From Halarsenatibacter sp964630835 (GTDB taxonomy: Bacteria; Bacillota; Halanaerobiia; Halanaerobiales; Halarsenatibacteraceae), in assembly GCA_964630835.1 (NCBI GenBank), contig CAZVZM010000011.1:1-46758 (forward strand): a stretch of 46,758 bases of DNA, in the 5' to 3' direction. Positions 31,776 to 39,968 of this stretch are shown here, in pieces. The notes below the pieces were generated by a model, which was not told the origin of the DNA, searched no databases, and was given only the letters and a program-made list of their open reading frames with translations. Every line of letters starts with the position of its first letter. Position 1 is the stretch's first letter. Made by a program: the position numbers and the translations under genes.

Positions 31776-34142
31776 GTGGTAAGAAGTTTTCATGCAAATA
31801 AAATTAAAAGCGATCCTGAATTTGCTGTTCATCCCTGGAGAATTATTGAAGAGGAATTTTCTCCTGAAACAAATCATCATAATGAGGCAATATTTTCACT
31901 GGGCAATGGATATATGGGATTGAGGGGGACTATTGAAGAGGATTACAGCGGTCCTCGAGAGACGACCACTCCAGGTTTTTACATAAATGGAATATATGAT
32001 TCGGAAGAGATTGTATACGGTGAGGAAGCCCCCAACCTCCCCAAGTACAGTCAGACGATTGTCAACCTCATGGACTGGACAGGGATTAATCTCTTTCTGG
32101 GAGAAGAAAAGCTGGATCTATTTGTGGGGCAGGTGAAAGATTATCAGAGAGTGCTTGACATGAGAACAGGTGTATTGTCCAGGAAATTTACCTGGGTCAG
32201 TCCTCAGGGTAAAAAAATAAAAATCGAAATAGAACGCCTGATTTCATACACCAACAAAGAACTGGCCCTTATAGATTACAGGGTTACCCCTCTTAATTTT
32301 ACCGGGGAGTTAAAAATAGAGTCAGGCCTGGATGGCAGAGTGAGAAATAGACATCATTTTAGAAAGGATAGGGTGATGGAGGTTGACAGTGCTGGTTTTG
32401 CCAACGGGCGCTGTTATATGCTGCAAAGAACCAGCAGCAGCGGAATAGAGGTCGCCGGAGCAGTTAAGAATAAGCTCTCCGCTCCCTCTCGAGCCTCTAT
32501 AAATAGAGATCACTTTATAGTAGATGAGGAGATAATTGAACATTTTCGAGTATTTGCTACCCGGGATGAAACATACAGGCTGAAAAAATTTGCTGCCTTT
32601 GCCACCTCCCGCGACGTTCCTTTAGAGCGTTTGAGAAAGCAGGTAATTATTGATGTGAACAGGGGGGCAGAAAGCGGGGTTGAAGAGTTAAAAAATTCTC
32701 AGAAAAAATTTCTTGAGGATTTCTGGAACGATTTTGATGTATTTTTGCGCGGGCAAAAGTCACTTCAACAGGCCATGCGCTTTAATGCCTTTCAGCTGAT
32801 GCAGTCTACAGGGAGCGATGGTAAGACCAATGTGCCGGCCAAGGGTCTAACAGGAGAATTTTACGAGGGCCATTATTTTTGGGACACTGAAACATTTATA
32901 GTGCCCTTCTATCTTTTTAATCGCCCTCAGATTGCCAGAAAGCTTCTGGAATACAGGTATTATATATTGGAAAAAGCCCGGCAAAATGCCCGCAGGGTCA
33001 GGCTTAATGGAGCTCTGTTTCCCTGGAGGACAATAAACGGAGATGAAGCTTCAGGATTTTTCATGGGATCGACCGTTCAATACCATATTGATGCAGATAT
33101 AGCATATGCGATCTATCTCTACTATACGACCACTGAAGACCGAGAATTTTTGCATAATATGGGAGCAGAGATACTGGCTGAAACTGCCCGCATGTGGGTT
33201 AGCTGTGGACATTTTGATAAAAACACAGGTGAATTTTGCTTTAATGAGGTCTGCGGGCCCGATGAATACAAACCGGGGGTTGACAATAATTGTTTCACCA
33301 ACTATATGGCCTGCTTTAATCTTAAATTTGCTCGCAGAACACTTATGGAAATGAAGGATGAAGCTCCTGATAAGTATAGAAGGCTTAAAGAGAAGATAAA
33401 TTTTGAGGAGAAAGAGCTGCAGAAATGGCAGGAAGCTGCAGAATATATGTATTTGCCCTTTGATGAGGAGAGAAACATTCATCCCCAGGACGATTCTTTC
33501 CTCAAGAAAGAGCCTCTCGATATTGAGAGCATTCCTCACGAAGAGCTTCCTCTGGTTGCAAACTGGCATCCTCTCACTATTTGGCGCTATCAGGTAATCA
33601 AGCAGGCTGATGTTATACTGCTTATGCTGCTTCAGGGAGATAAATTTTCTCTGGAGGAAAAGAAAGCAAATTATGATTTTTATGAGCCGCGCACCACTCA
33701 CGACTCTTCACTTTCACCTGCTGTTTATAGTATTATTGCTTCAGAAATTGGCTATGTTGAGGAGGCTTTTGATTATTTTGTCCACACCTGCCGGCTGGAT
33801 CTCGATGATTTTCACGAAAATACCTATCAGGGACTTCACACAGCTGCTCTTGGGAGTGCCTGGATGACCCTTGTTTATGGCTTTGCCGGCATGCGAAATT
33901 ATCACGGTGAAATTTCATTCCGCCCCTATCTCCCTGAACCCATGGACGGTTATCAGTTCAGCATAAAATTTAAAGGAAGACATCTGCGCGTGAGAGTTAC
34001 TGAAGAGGGAGCCAGTTACAGGGTGATTTCTGATAAGAAACTTTACATTGACCACTGCGGCGAAATAATTCATATAAATCCCGGGGAGGAAAAAATGATG
34101 CCCCTCAGGGATTTCAGCGAACTTCCCTGGAGAGATGAATGA
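31776..34142 (+). CDS. GH65 disaccharide phosphorylase (maltose/trehalose/kojibiose type)
   Basis: About 788 residues of glycoside hydrolase family 65. It has the N-terminal beta-sandwich with FSLGNGYMGLRGTIEE, then the (alpha/alpha)6 barrel with GHYFWDTETFI. The general-acid Glu lies in FNEVCGPDEYKPGVDNN, followed by KQADVILLM and TTHDSSLSP for phosphate binding. Family enzymes split an alpha-linked disaccharide with phosphate into beta-glucose 1-phosphate and glucose, saving ATP. Which disaccharide is used cannot be read here; trehalose or kojibiose would fit a halophile. The GTG at 31776 has GGGGGGA 7 nt before it, 13 nt after moaD. It overlaps the next gene as ATGA. Confidence 0.9.
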   Translation: MVRSFHANKIKSDPEFAVHPWRIIEEEFSPETNHHNEAIFSLGNGYMGLRGTIEEDYSGPRETTTPGFYINGIYDSEEIVYGEEAPNLPKYSQTIVNLMDWTGINLFLGEEKLDLFVGQVKDYQRVLDMRTGVLSRKFTWVSPQGKKIKIEIERLISYTNKELALIDYRVTPLNFTGELKIESGLDGRVRNRHHFRKDRVMEVDSAGFANGRCYMLQRTSSSGIEVAGAVKNKLSAPSRASINRDHFIVDEEIIEHFRVFATRDETYRLKKFAAFATSRDVPLERLRKQVIIDVNRGAESGVEELKNSQKKFLEDFWNDFDVFLRGQKSLQQAMRFNAFQLMQSTGSDGKTNVPAKGLTGEFYEGHYFWDTETFIVPFYLFNRPQIARKLLEYRYYILEKARQNARRVRLNGALFPWRTINGDEASGFFMGSTVQYHIDADIAYAIYLYYTTTEDREFLHNMGAEILAETARMWVSCGHFDKNTGEFCFNEVCGPDEYKPGVDNNCFTNYMACFNLKFARRTLMEMKDEAPDKYRRLKEKINFEEKELQKWQEAAEYMYLPFDEERNIHPQDDSFLKKEPLDIESIPHEELPLVANWHPLTIWRYQVIKQADVILLMLLQGDKFSLEEKKANYDFYEPRTTHDSSLSPAVYSIIASEIGYVEEAFDYFVHTCRLDLDDFHENTYQGLHTAALGSAWMTLVYGFAGMRNYHGEISFRPYLPEPMDGYQFSIKFKGRHLRVRVTEEGASYRVISDKKLYIDHCGEIIHINPGEEKMMPLRDFSELPWRDE

Positions 34143-35020
34143 AGATGAACAAGTTTGATCTCCGCAGCAAAATTTATTTTATTCTGGCAGGCGGTGTATT
34201 TGTCATATCGTTTGCCGGGATTTTTGTGGCTGTTGCTGATGCACCGCCTCTTGTTATCGCCTTTTATAGAATGTTTATAAGTATGATGGCTCTATCTCCT
34301 GTCATTTTTTTGAGGGAGGACTGTGGAGCAGGAATATTTGCCGATCGCCGTCCGGTCATCGTAGGTTTTTTTCTGGCTATTCATTTTTTTCTCTGGGTGA
34401 CAGCTTTTGAGTATACGGCTGTAGCTAATGCTGTTATTTTTGTAGCTCTGCAGCCAATTTTCACTTTGATCTTCGAAGCTTTCTGGGCTAAAGAAGATCT
34501 GCAGCGAGGCATAATTATCGGAGTCATCATTTCCGTCGCGGGAAGCTTTATTGTTGGTGCTGGTGACATTCACAATCTATTTGCAAATCTCAGAGGTGAT
34601 ATTTTAGCTATTGCAGCCGCCTTTTTTGCCGGGCTTTATCTGTTTTCTGGCCGCAGTTTAAGAAGAGAGATGAGTTACTTCCCCTATATTCTTTCAGTGT
34701 ATTTTTATGCATCTATATTTTTGTTTTTTGGTATTATACTTACCGGACATTCTTTAACCGGTCATGGAAGCCAAAACTGGATGCTCTTTTTTGGTCTTGC
34801 CCTGGGCCCTACCCTGATCGGTCATTCGGTTTTAAATCTTTCTGTTCGTTATGTTCCCACAACTATAGTTTCTGTTGCTATAATTGGTGAGCCCATTCTC
34901 ACAACCCTGCTGGCCTGGATTTTGCTTGGAGAAAGCGTGCCGGGACTTACACTTGCAGGTGGAGCTATCATTTTAACCGGAGTGGCCTATACAATCAGCA
35001 GGAGGCCGGCACCGGAATAG
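34139..35020 (+). CDS. EamA/DMT-family permease
   Basis: A 293-residue integral membrane protein with about ten hydrophobic helices arranged as two EamA repeats (about 10-140 and 150-288). FYRMFISMMALSP and ALQPIFTLIFEAFWAKEDL mark the first repeat. IGEPILTTLLAWILLGE marks the second. DMT permeases export or import small metabolites such as amino acids; the substrate is unknown. It is translationally coupled to the GH65 gene by an ATGA overlap, which is the only hint about its job. Confidence 0.88.
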   Translation: MKMNKFDLRSKIYFILAGGVFVISFAGIFVAVADAPPLVIAFYRMFISMMALSPVIFLREDCGAGIFADRRPVIVGFFLAIHFFLWVTAFEYTAVANAVIFVALQPIFTLIFEAFWAKEDLQRGIIIGVIISVAGSFIVGAGDIHNLFANLRGDILAIAAAFFAGLYLFSGRSLRREMSYFPYILSVYFYASIFLFFGIILTGHSLTGHGSQNWMLFFGLALGPTLIGHSVLNLSVRYVPTTIVSVAIIGEPILTTLLAWILLGESVPGLTLAGGAIILTGVAYTISRRPAPE

Positions 35021-35028
35021 AAATAATT

Positions 35029-35116
35029 GGTTCTTCTCTACATCAGTTGGAGGGAAAAATTAAATTGTGAACAAAGCCTAATACCTACCAGAAACAGGCA
35101 TTATGTAAATGCTGAC
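35029..35116 (+). repeat. Intergenic repeat family copy before transketolase
   Basis: GGTTCTTCTCTACATCAGTT at the start matches the hflX-leader copy and 5308. Near the end, AGAAACAGGCATTATG matches GAACAGGCATTATG at 22604-22617. The central part is diverged and the promoter-like pair is not preserved. Confidence 0.5.
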
Positions 35117-35216
35117 ATAATTCTTCTGACAGGTTGCTAAAAAGATCAATTATTACTACAAAATTTATAAGAGCCAGGTATTAAGAGACACTTATAAAAT
35201 GAGGAGGCTGATTTTA

Positions 35217-37184
35217 TTGCTACAAAAAGTTGCAGATACTGTGAAAGGATTATCAGCAGATGCAGTTGAAAAAGCTGGATCCGGACATCCCGGAATGCCC
35301 ATAGGGTGCGCAGAGCTGGGAACCTTCTTGTTTGCTGAGGCAATGAACCATTATCCTCAGGCCCCTGATTGGCCGGACAGAGACAGATTTGTTCTCTCCG
35401 CCGGGCATGGATCGATGCTGCTTTATTCTCTTCTGCACCTGAGCGGTTATGATCTATCAATGGAGGACTTAAAGAATTTTCGCCAGCTGGAATCCCCCAC
35501 ACCGGGGCATCCTGAATCCAAAGAAACATCGGGAGTGGAGATAACAACGGGCCCTCTAGGGCAGGGCTTTGCCGGGGGAACAGGAATGGCGGTGGCGGAA
35601 AGAATGCTCGCTGCCAGATACAATCAGGAGGATTTTTGTCCGGTCGATCATTATACCTTTGTTCTGGCCAGTGATGGAGACTTAATGGAGGGAATAAGTT
35701 CTGAAGCCGGATCTCTTGCCGGGCACCTTGGTCTGGGCAAATTGATCGTTTTTTATGACTCGAACGAAATTTCCATAGAGGGATCGACAGAGATAACATT
35801 TACCGAAGATGTTACCGATAGGTTCTCTGCTTTTAACTGGCAGGTGATAGAGGATGTGGATGGATATAGTTTTGAGGAATTAAGACAGGCACTGCGTTCC
35901 GCCCGTGAGGAGAAAAACTGTCCTACTCTTATCGAAGTTAAAACAAAAATAGCCCATTGCTGTCCCACTCTGGAGGGAGATGAGGCTTCACATGGTGCTC
36001 CTCTTGGTGAGGAAGAGATTGAAGGTTTGAAGGAGAATATAGGACTACCTCCGGAAAAGAAATTTTTTGTGCCCGAAGAGGTGAGAGATTTCTGGCGGGA
36101 AAGAAGGGCTGAACTGTATGAAGAATATCAAAGGTGGAAGGATAATTTTTCTGACTGGAAACACAATAATCCTGATCTCTATGAAGGCTGGCAGCGGGCT
36201 CATCAGCTTAAATTGCCGGGCGATTTAGAGGAAAGGCTGAATTCTCTGGATACAGATATTGATACTGCCACAAGAAAATCTGCCAGCATTGCTCTGGAGA
36301 AAATAATGGACCAGGTGGATTATCTCGTTGGGGGTTCTGCCGACCTGGCCCCTTCCAACAAAACGTATCAGGAAAAAATGGGGGAGGTACAGGCAGAGGA
36401 TTTTTCCGGGAGGAATTTCCGCTTTGGTGTTAGAGAGCATGCCATGGGCGGAGTTATTAATGGGATTTCTCTGCATGAAGGCTTAAGACCCTTTGCTGCC
36501 ACTTTTCTCGTCTTTTCTGATTACATGCGTCCGGCCATAAGGCTGGCTGCTCTGATGGAGTTGCCAAATGTATACGTTTTCACCCATGACTCAATTTTTA
36601 TAGGTGAAGATGGGCCCACCCATCAGCCTGTTGAGCAGCTGGAATCTCTGCGGATTATTCCAGGGCTTAAAGTATTAAGGCCAGCTGATGCTGAAGAGGC
36701 ATTTATGGCCTGGCAGAAAATAATGGAATACAGGAAAGGTCCAGCAGCTTTAGTGCTGACCCGTCAATCAGTACCAGCTATTGATAAGGACAATAATCCC
36801 GATCTGGATGCAGGTGGATATGCTGTGATGAGCTGCGATGATCCCGATGTTATCATGCTGGCCAGCGGTAGTGAAGTCTCTTTAGCCATGCAGGTAGCAG
36901 AAAAACTGAAAAATGAGGGTGCTAAAGCAAGGGTAATATCTATACCAGACAGGGAAAGATTTTCTCAAACCCTGGAAGAGAAAGGTAGCCTGCTCGAACC
37001 CGGCTCTGCAATCAGGGTTGTTATGGAAGCAGGAGTGAGTCAGGGGTGGTATGAGTTCATAGGTTCCGGAGATCTCGTTTTTTCCGTTGAGGAATTTGGT
37101 CTCAGCGCTCCAGGAGAAGAGGCCGGAAATTATTTTGGATTTGATGCCGCGGAAATTGCCCGGGATATAGAAAGTCAGCTTTAA
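35217..37184 (+). CDS. tkt: Transketolase
   Basis: A 655-residue thiamine-diphosphate enzyme of the non-oxidative pentose phosphate pathway, moving two-carbon units between sugar phosphates. It contains LSADAVEKAGSGHPGMPIG at the start, TGPLGQGFAGGTGMA, and the ThDP motif GDGDLMEGISSEAGSLAG. It also has FYDSNEISIEG, the central GEDGPTHQPVEQL, and a C-terminal domain with ASGSEVSLAMQVAEKL. TTG at 35217 is preferred because AGGAGG (35202-35207) lies 9 nt before it and the resulting N-terminus fits the family; an ATG at 35199 lies upstream of that site. It stands alone, with 178 bases before it and about 210 bases before the next gene. Confidence 0.95.
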   Translation: MLQKVADTVKGLSADAVEKAGSGHPGMPIGCAELGTFLFAEAMNHYPQAPDWPDRDRFVLSAGHGSMLLYSLLHLSGYDLSMEDLKNFRQLESPTPGHPESKETSGVEITTGPLGQGFAGGTGMAVAERMLAARYNQEDFCPVDHYTFVLASDGDLMEGISSEAGSLAGHLGLGKLIVFYDSNEISIEGSTEITFTEDVTDRFSAFNWQVIEDVDGYSFEELRQALRSAREEKNCPTLIEVKTKIAHCCPTLEGDEASHGAPLGEEEIEGLKENIGLPPEKKFFVPEEVRDFWRERRAELYEEYQRWKDNFSDWKHNNPDLYEGWQRAHQLKLPGDLEERLNSLDTDIDTATRKSASIALEKIMDQVDYLVGGSADLAPSNKTYQEKMGEVQAEDFSGRNFRFGVREHAMGGVINGISLHEGLRPFAATFLVFSDYMRPAIRLAALMELPNVYVFTHDSIFIGEDGPTHQPVEQLESLRIIPGLKVLRPADAEEAFMAWQKIMEYRKGPAALVLTRQSVPAIDKDNNPDLDAGGYAVMSCDDPDVIMLASGSEVSLAMQVAEKLKNEGAKARVISIPDRERFSQTLEEKGSLLEPGSAIRVVMEAGVSQGWYEFIGSGDLVFSVEEFGLSAPGEEAGNYFGFDAAEIARDIESQL

Positions 37185-37224
37185 GTAACGGCTGTCGGGG
37201 CTGGAAATATAATTTTGACTTTGC

Positions 37225-37247
37225 GGTCCAATTTTCCGGGACCTTTT
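37225..37247 (+). terminator. Possible weak terminator after transketolase
   Basis: GGTCC (37225-37229) and GGACC (37239-37243) could pair across a 9-nt loop, followed by TTTTAATTT. The stem is only 5 bp. Confidence 0.35.
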
Positions 37248-37268
37248 AATTTGCAGGCAGGAAAATGT

Positions 37269-37297
37269 TTGAGAGTATAGAATTAATATGTTAAGAT
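37269..37297 (+). promoter_or_regulatory. Predicted promoter of the FtsA-like/folC operon
   Basis: TTGAGA (37269-37274) and TAAGAT (37292-37297) are 17 nt apart. A short CTGAG/CTCAG hairpin (37346-37361) lies between this and the start codon at 37394. Confidence 0.45.
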
Positions 37298-37393
37298 AAG
37301 CACGATTAGAATTTAATGTTTGATTACTCATCTTGGTGGGCCGGGCTGAGTGAAAGCTCAGGGAGAACCTATAAAAAAATGAGGTGTTCGAGC

Positions 37394-39556
37394 ATGGCCG
37401 AGGAAAATTTTGATATTTTTGCCCTCGATATTGGCACAAGAACAGTGGTTGGTCTGCTGTTGAGCGATGAAAATGGTGAATACCATGTAAAAGATTCTGA
37501 AGTCCTTACCCATGAAGATAGAGCTATGTTTGATGGTCAGATTCATGATGTCTCAAGTGTTACAGATATGGCAGATAACATTATTTCTTCTCTTGAGGAT
37601 AAAAACGGTATTAAAATAGATGAAGCAGCCGTAGCAGCGGCCGGCAGGGCTTTAGAAACTGTGGAATGCACCAGAGAGATTGAATTTTCCACTCGCAGAA
37701 AAATAACATCTGAGGATGTTCAGGCCCTGGAATACTCTGCAATTCAGAAAGCCCGGGATACTCTGCAGAGAGATGCTTCCGGAGATGAGGATATGGATTA
37801 TCATTTTGTAGGGCATACCGTTCGAGAATATAGGGTGGATGACATATTTCTCACTGAAATTTTGCACCAGCAGGGAAGAAAGATCTCTGCAGATATTATA
37901 GCTACATTTTTACCCCGCATAGTCGTAGATTCTCTCCTTTCAGTTTTAAATAATATTGATCTTGAGGTCATGGGATTAACCCTTGAACCGATAGCTGCTT
38001 CTGAGGTAGTGGTTCCTCCCAGCATGTATAATTTCAACCTGGCGCTGGTTGATATTGGTGCCGGGACAGCTGATATTGCTATTACACGCGGGGGTAGCAT
38101 GGTAGGATATGGGATGGTTCCCGTGGCGGGAGATGAGATTACTGAGACTATAGCTGAGGAATTTTTAATAGATTATTATACAGCTGAAAAAATTAAGTGT
38201 TCTTTGAGGGAAGAGGATAATTTTGAAGTAAAAGATGCACTGAGCAATGCAGTGAAAATTTCTGCCGATGAGGTGCTTGCTGTTATAGAGGACAGTGTTT
38301 CCGAAATGGCAGGTTTGATTGCTGAAGAAATATTGAGATTAAATCAAAATCCTCCCAGAGCGGTCATTTGTATTGGGGGCGGCAGCCTTACTCCCGGTTT
38401 TACAGAAAAGCTTTCATCCTATCTTGAACTTAATGAGGATAGAGTTGGTATAAGAGATGTGAATGATGTGGAAGAGGTGAAGGGTGAGATAGATACTCTC
38501 TCCGGTGCTCAGATGATCACTCCTCTTGGTATTGCGGTCAGCGCCGATCGCAGGAGGGAAGAGGCAGTATTTTTACAGGTGGAGGTCAATAACAGCACGG
38601 TGAGCCTTTTTTCTCTTCAGAAGCCCGGAGTTAAAGATGCGCTGCTTCAAGCTGATGTAGATCTGGAATCTTTAAGTCCCAGTCCCGGTCGAGGGATAAC
38701 TTATTCCCTCAACGGAGAGGTGAGATCTATTCCTGGGAGCCTGGGAAAACCGGGAACTGTTAAATTAAATGGAGAAGAAGTTGAACTGGAGAAAGAGGTT
38801 AATGATGGAGATATTATAGAATTTGAACCCGGTGAAAGGGGAGAGGATGCAGAGGCAAAGATAGCAGATGTATTACCGGAAAATCCCGGTGAGGAGATTG
38901 AAATAAATTTTGAGGGAGAAATTTTGGAGTTAGTGCCCCTGCTAAAAGCTAACGGAAGAAGAATAGATCCAGAAGAAAAACTTAAAGATGGCATGGATAT
39001 AGAATATAAGCCTCTTAATACTGTGGGAGATGCTCTGGATAAAATTCTCGAGATAGATCTAAATGAGCAGAAAAATGAGTTTATCGAAGTAAGTATCGAT
39101 GGTGAAAAGCAATATCTTCCGCGGAGCAATATTGCAGTTACTGATGGTAAAGAGCCTGTATCCCTGCAAAAGCAGCTTGTCCAGGGCCAGAAGTTATCTC
39201 TGGATAGATCAGGTCCGATTGAGACAGCAGGGGATCTGCTGGAAAAAATCATTGATCATGGAAGCGGCGTATCATTTAATTTTAATGGCAATGAGCTGGA
39301 AGTTCCAGGAAATATTAACAGGATTGAGGTTAATGGGACTGAGGTTTCAGGTGATTACAGACTGGAAGAGGGAGACGAAGTAAAACTAATCTCTGGGGAA
39401 ATTACTGTCGATCATGTTCTGGAATATATCAATTATGGTCTTTCCCCCCGCATGAAAGAGGAGGTGACGCTGCTGATAAACGGAGAGGAAAAAGATTTTG
39501 ATTGCAGTATTAGCCAGGGGGATAAAATAGAATTGAAGTTTTCCCGGGAGGGTTAA
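37394..39556 (+). CDS. FtsA/PilM-like actin-fold protein with a 330-residue repeated C-terminal extension
   Basis: A 720-residue protein. Residues 1 to about 385 form an actin-like ATPase of the FtsA/PilM type: phosphate-1 loop FALDIGTRTVVGLLL, an inserted SHS2-like region, phosphate-2 loop LVDIGAGTADIAITRGG, and adenosine motif VICIGGGSLTPGF (about 325). Residues about 390-720 have no FtsA counterpart. They carry at least five short modules with a strand, NGE or DGE turn, strand, then GD-I-EL pattern (about 432-480, 501-540, 561-605, 625-668, 689-717), suggesting tandem beta-grasp-like domains. No transmembrane segment is seen. The ATG at 37394 has GAGGTG 7 nt upstream. The SPOR gene nearby suggests a division or envelope role, but FtsZ is not encoded here. 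Confidence 0.82.
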   Translation: MAEENFDIFALDIGTRTVVGLLLSDENGEYHVKDSEVLTHEDRAMFDGQIHDVSSVTDMADNIISSLEDKNGIKIDEAAVAAAGRALETVECTREIEFSTRRKITSEDVQALEYSAIQKARDTLQRDASGDEDMDYHFVGHTVREYRVDDIFLTEILHQQGRKISADIIATFLPRIVVDSLLSVLNNIDLEVMGLTLEPIAASEVVVPPSMYNFNLALVDIGAGTADIAITRGGSMVGYGMVPVAGDEITETIAEEFLIDYYTAEKIKCSLREEDNFEVKDALSNAVKISADEVLAVIEDSVSEMAGLIAEEILRLNQNPPRAVICIGGGSLTPGFTEKLSSYLELNEDRVGIRDVNDVEEVKGEIDTLSGAQMITPLGIAVSADRRREEAVFLQVEVNNSTVSLFSLQKPGVKDALLQADVDLESLSPSPGRGITYSLNGEVRSIPGSLGKPGTVKLNGEEVELEKEVNDGDIIEFEPGERGEDAEAKIADVLPENPGEEIEINFEGEILELVPLLKANGRRIDPEEKLKDGMDIEYKPLNTVGDALDKILEIDLNEQKNEFIEVSIDGEKQYLPRSNIAVTDGKEPVSLQKQLVQGQKLSLDRSGPIETAGDLLEKIIDHGSGVSFNFNGNELEVPGNINRIEVNGTEVSGDYRLEEGDEVKLISGEITVDHVLEYINYGLSPRMKEEVTLLINGEEKDFDCSISQGDKIELKFSREG

Positions 39557-39558
39557 AT

Positions 39559-39927
39559 ATGAAGTTTCACGGAGGAATAATATTTCTGGGATGTGAAGAT
39601 CTTGAAGTTATCAGGAGCTTTTACGGTGATTTTCTTGATCTTTCTCTGTTTAAGGATCAGGGCAGCTGCTTGATATATAATCTCCCCGGCGGCGATTATC
39701 TCGGCTTTTGTAATCATTTAGAAGAGGCGCCCCGGGATGAAAAAGCTCCCCTGATAACACTTCTTTGTGAGAACAGAAGTGAAGTGGATGTTGTATACGA
39801 AAATTTTGTAGAGGCCGATATTGTTCTTGAGAGTGAGCCATCTGACACCGAGGAGTTTAAAATATATAATTTCTTTGCCAGAGATCCAGAAGGAAACATG
39901 CTGGAGATTCAGACCTTCCTGGATTGA
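39559..39927 (+). CDS. VOC/glyoxalase-fold protein
   Basis: A 122-residue vicinal-oxygen-chelate protein with two beta-alpha-beta-beta-beta modules: FHGGIIFLGCEDLEVIRSFY at the start and FFARDPEGNMLEIQTF at the end. The latter holds the Glu typical of the metal site. Family members include glyoxalase I, dioxygenases and fosfomycin-resistance proteins; this one cannot be assigned a substrate. It starts 2 nt after the FtsA-like gene and is probably translated in the same operon. Confidence 0.82.
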   Translation: MKFHGGIIFLGCEDLEVIRSFYGDFLDLSLFKDQGSCLIYNLPGGDYLGFCNHLEEAPRDEKAPLITLLCENRSEVDVVYENFVEADIVLESEPSDTEEFKIYNFFARDPEGNMLEIQTFLD

Positions 39928-39968
39928 CAGGTAATTGATAACCTATAAATATAATAAGGATGAGAATA

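Noticed and set aside
33051..33701. A 216-codon minus-strand open frame
   Set aside because: It is antisense to the catalytic part of the GH65 phosphorylase and has no supporting start signal or motif.
35146..35799. A 217-codon minus-strand open frame
   Set aside because: It is antisense to the thiamine-diphosphate domain of transketolase and has a Pro/Ser/His-rich shadow-frame composition.
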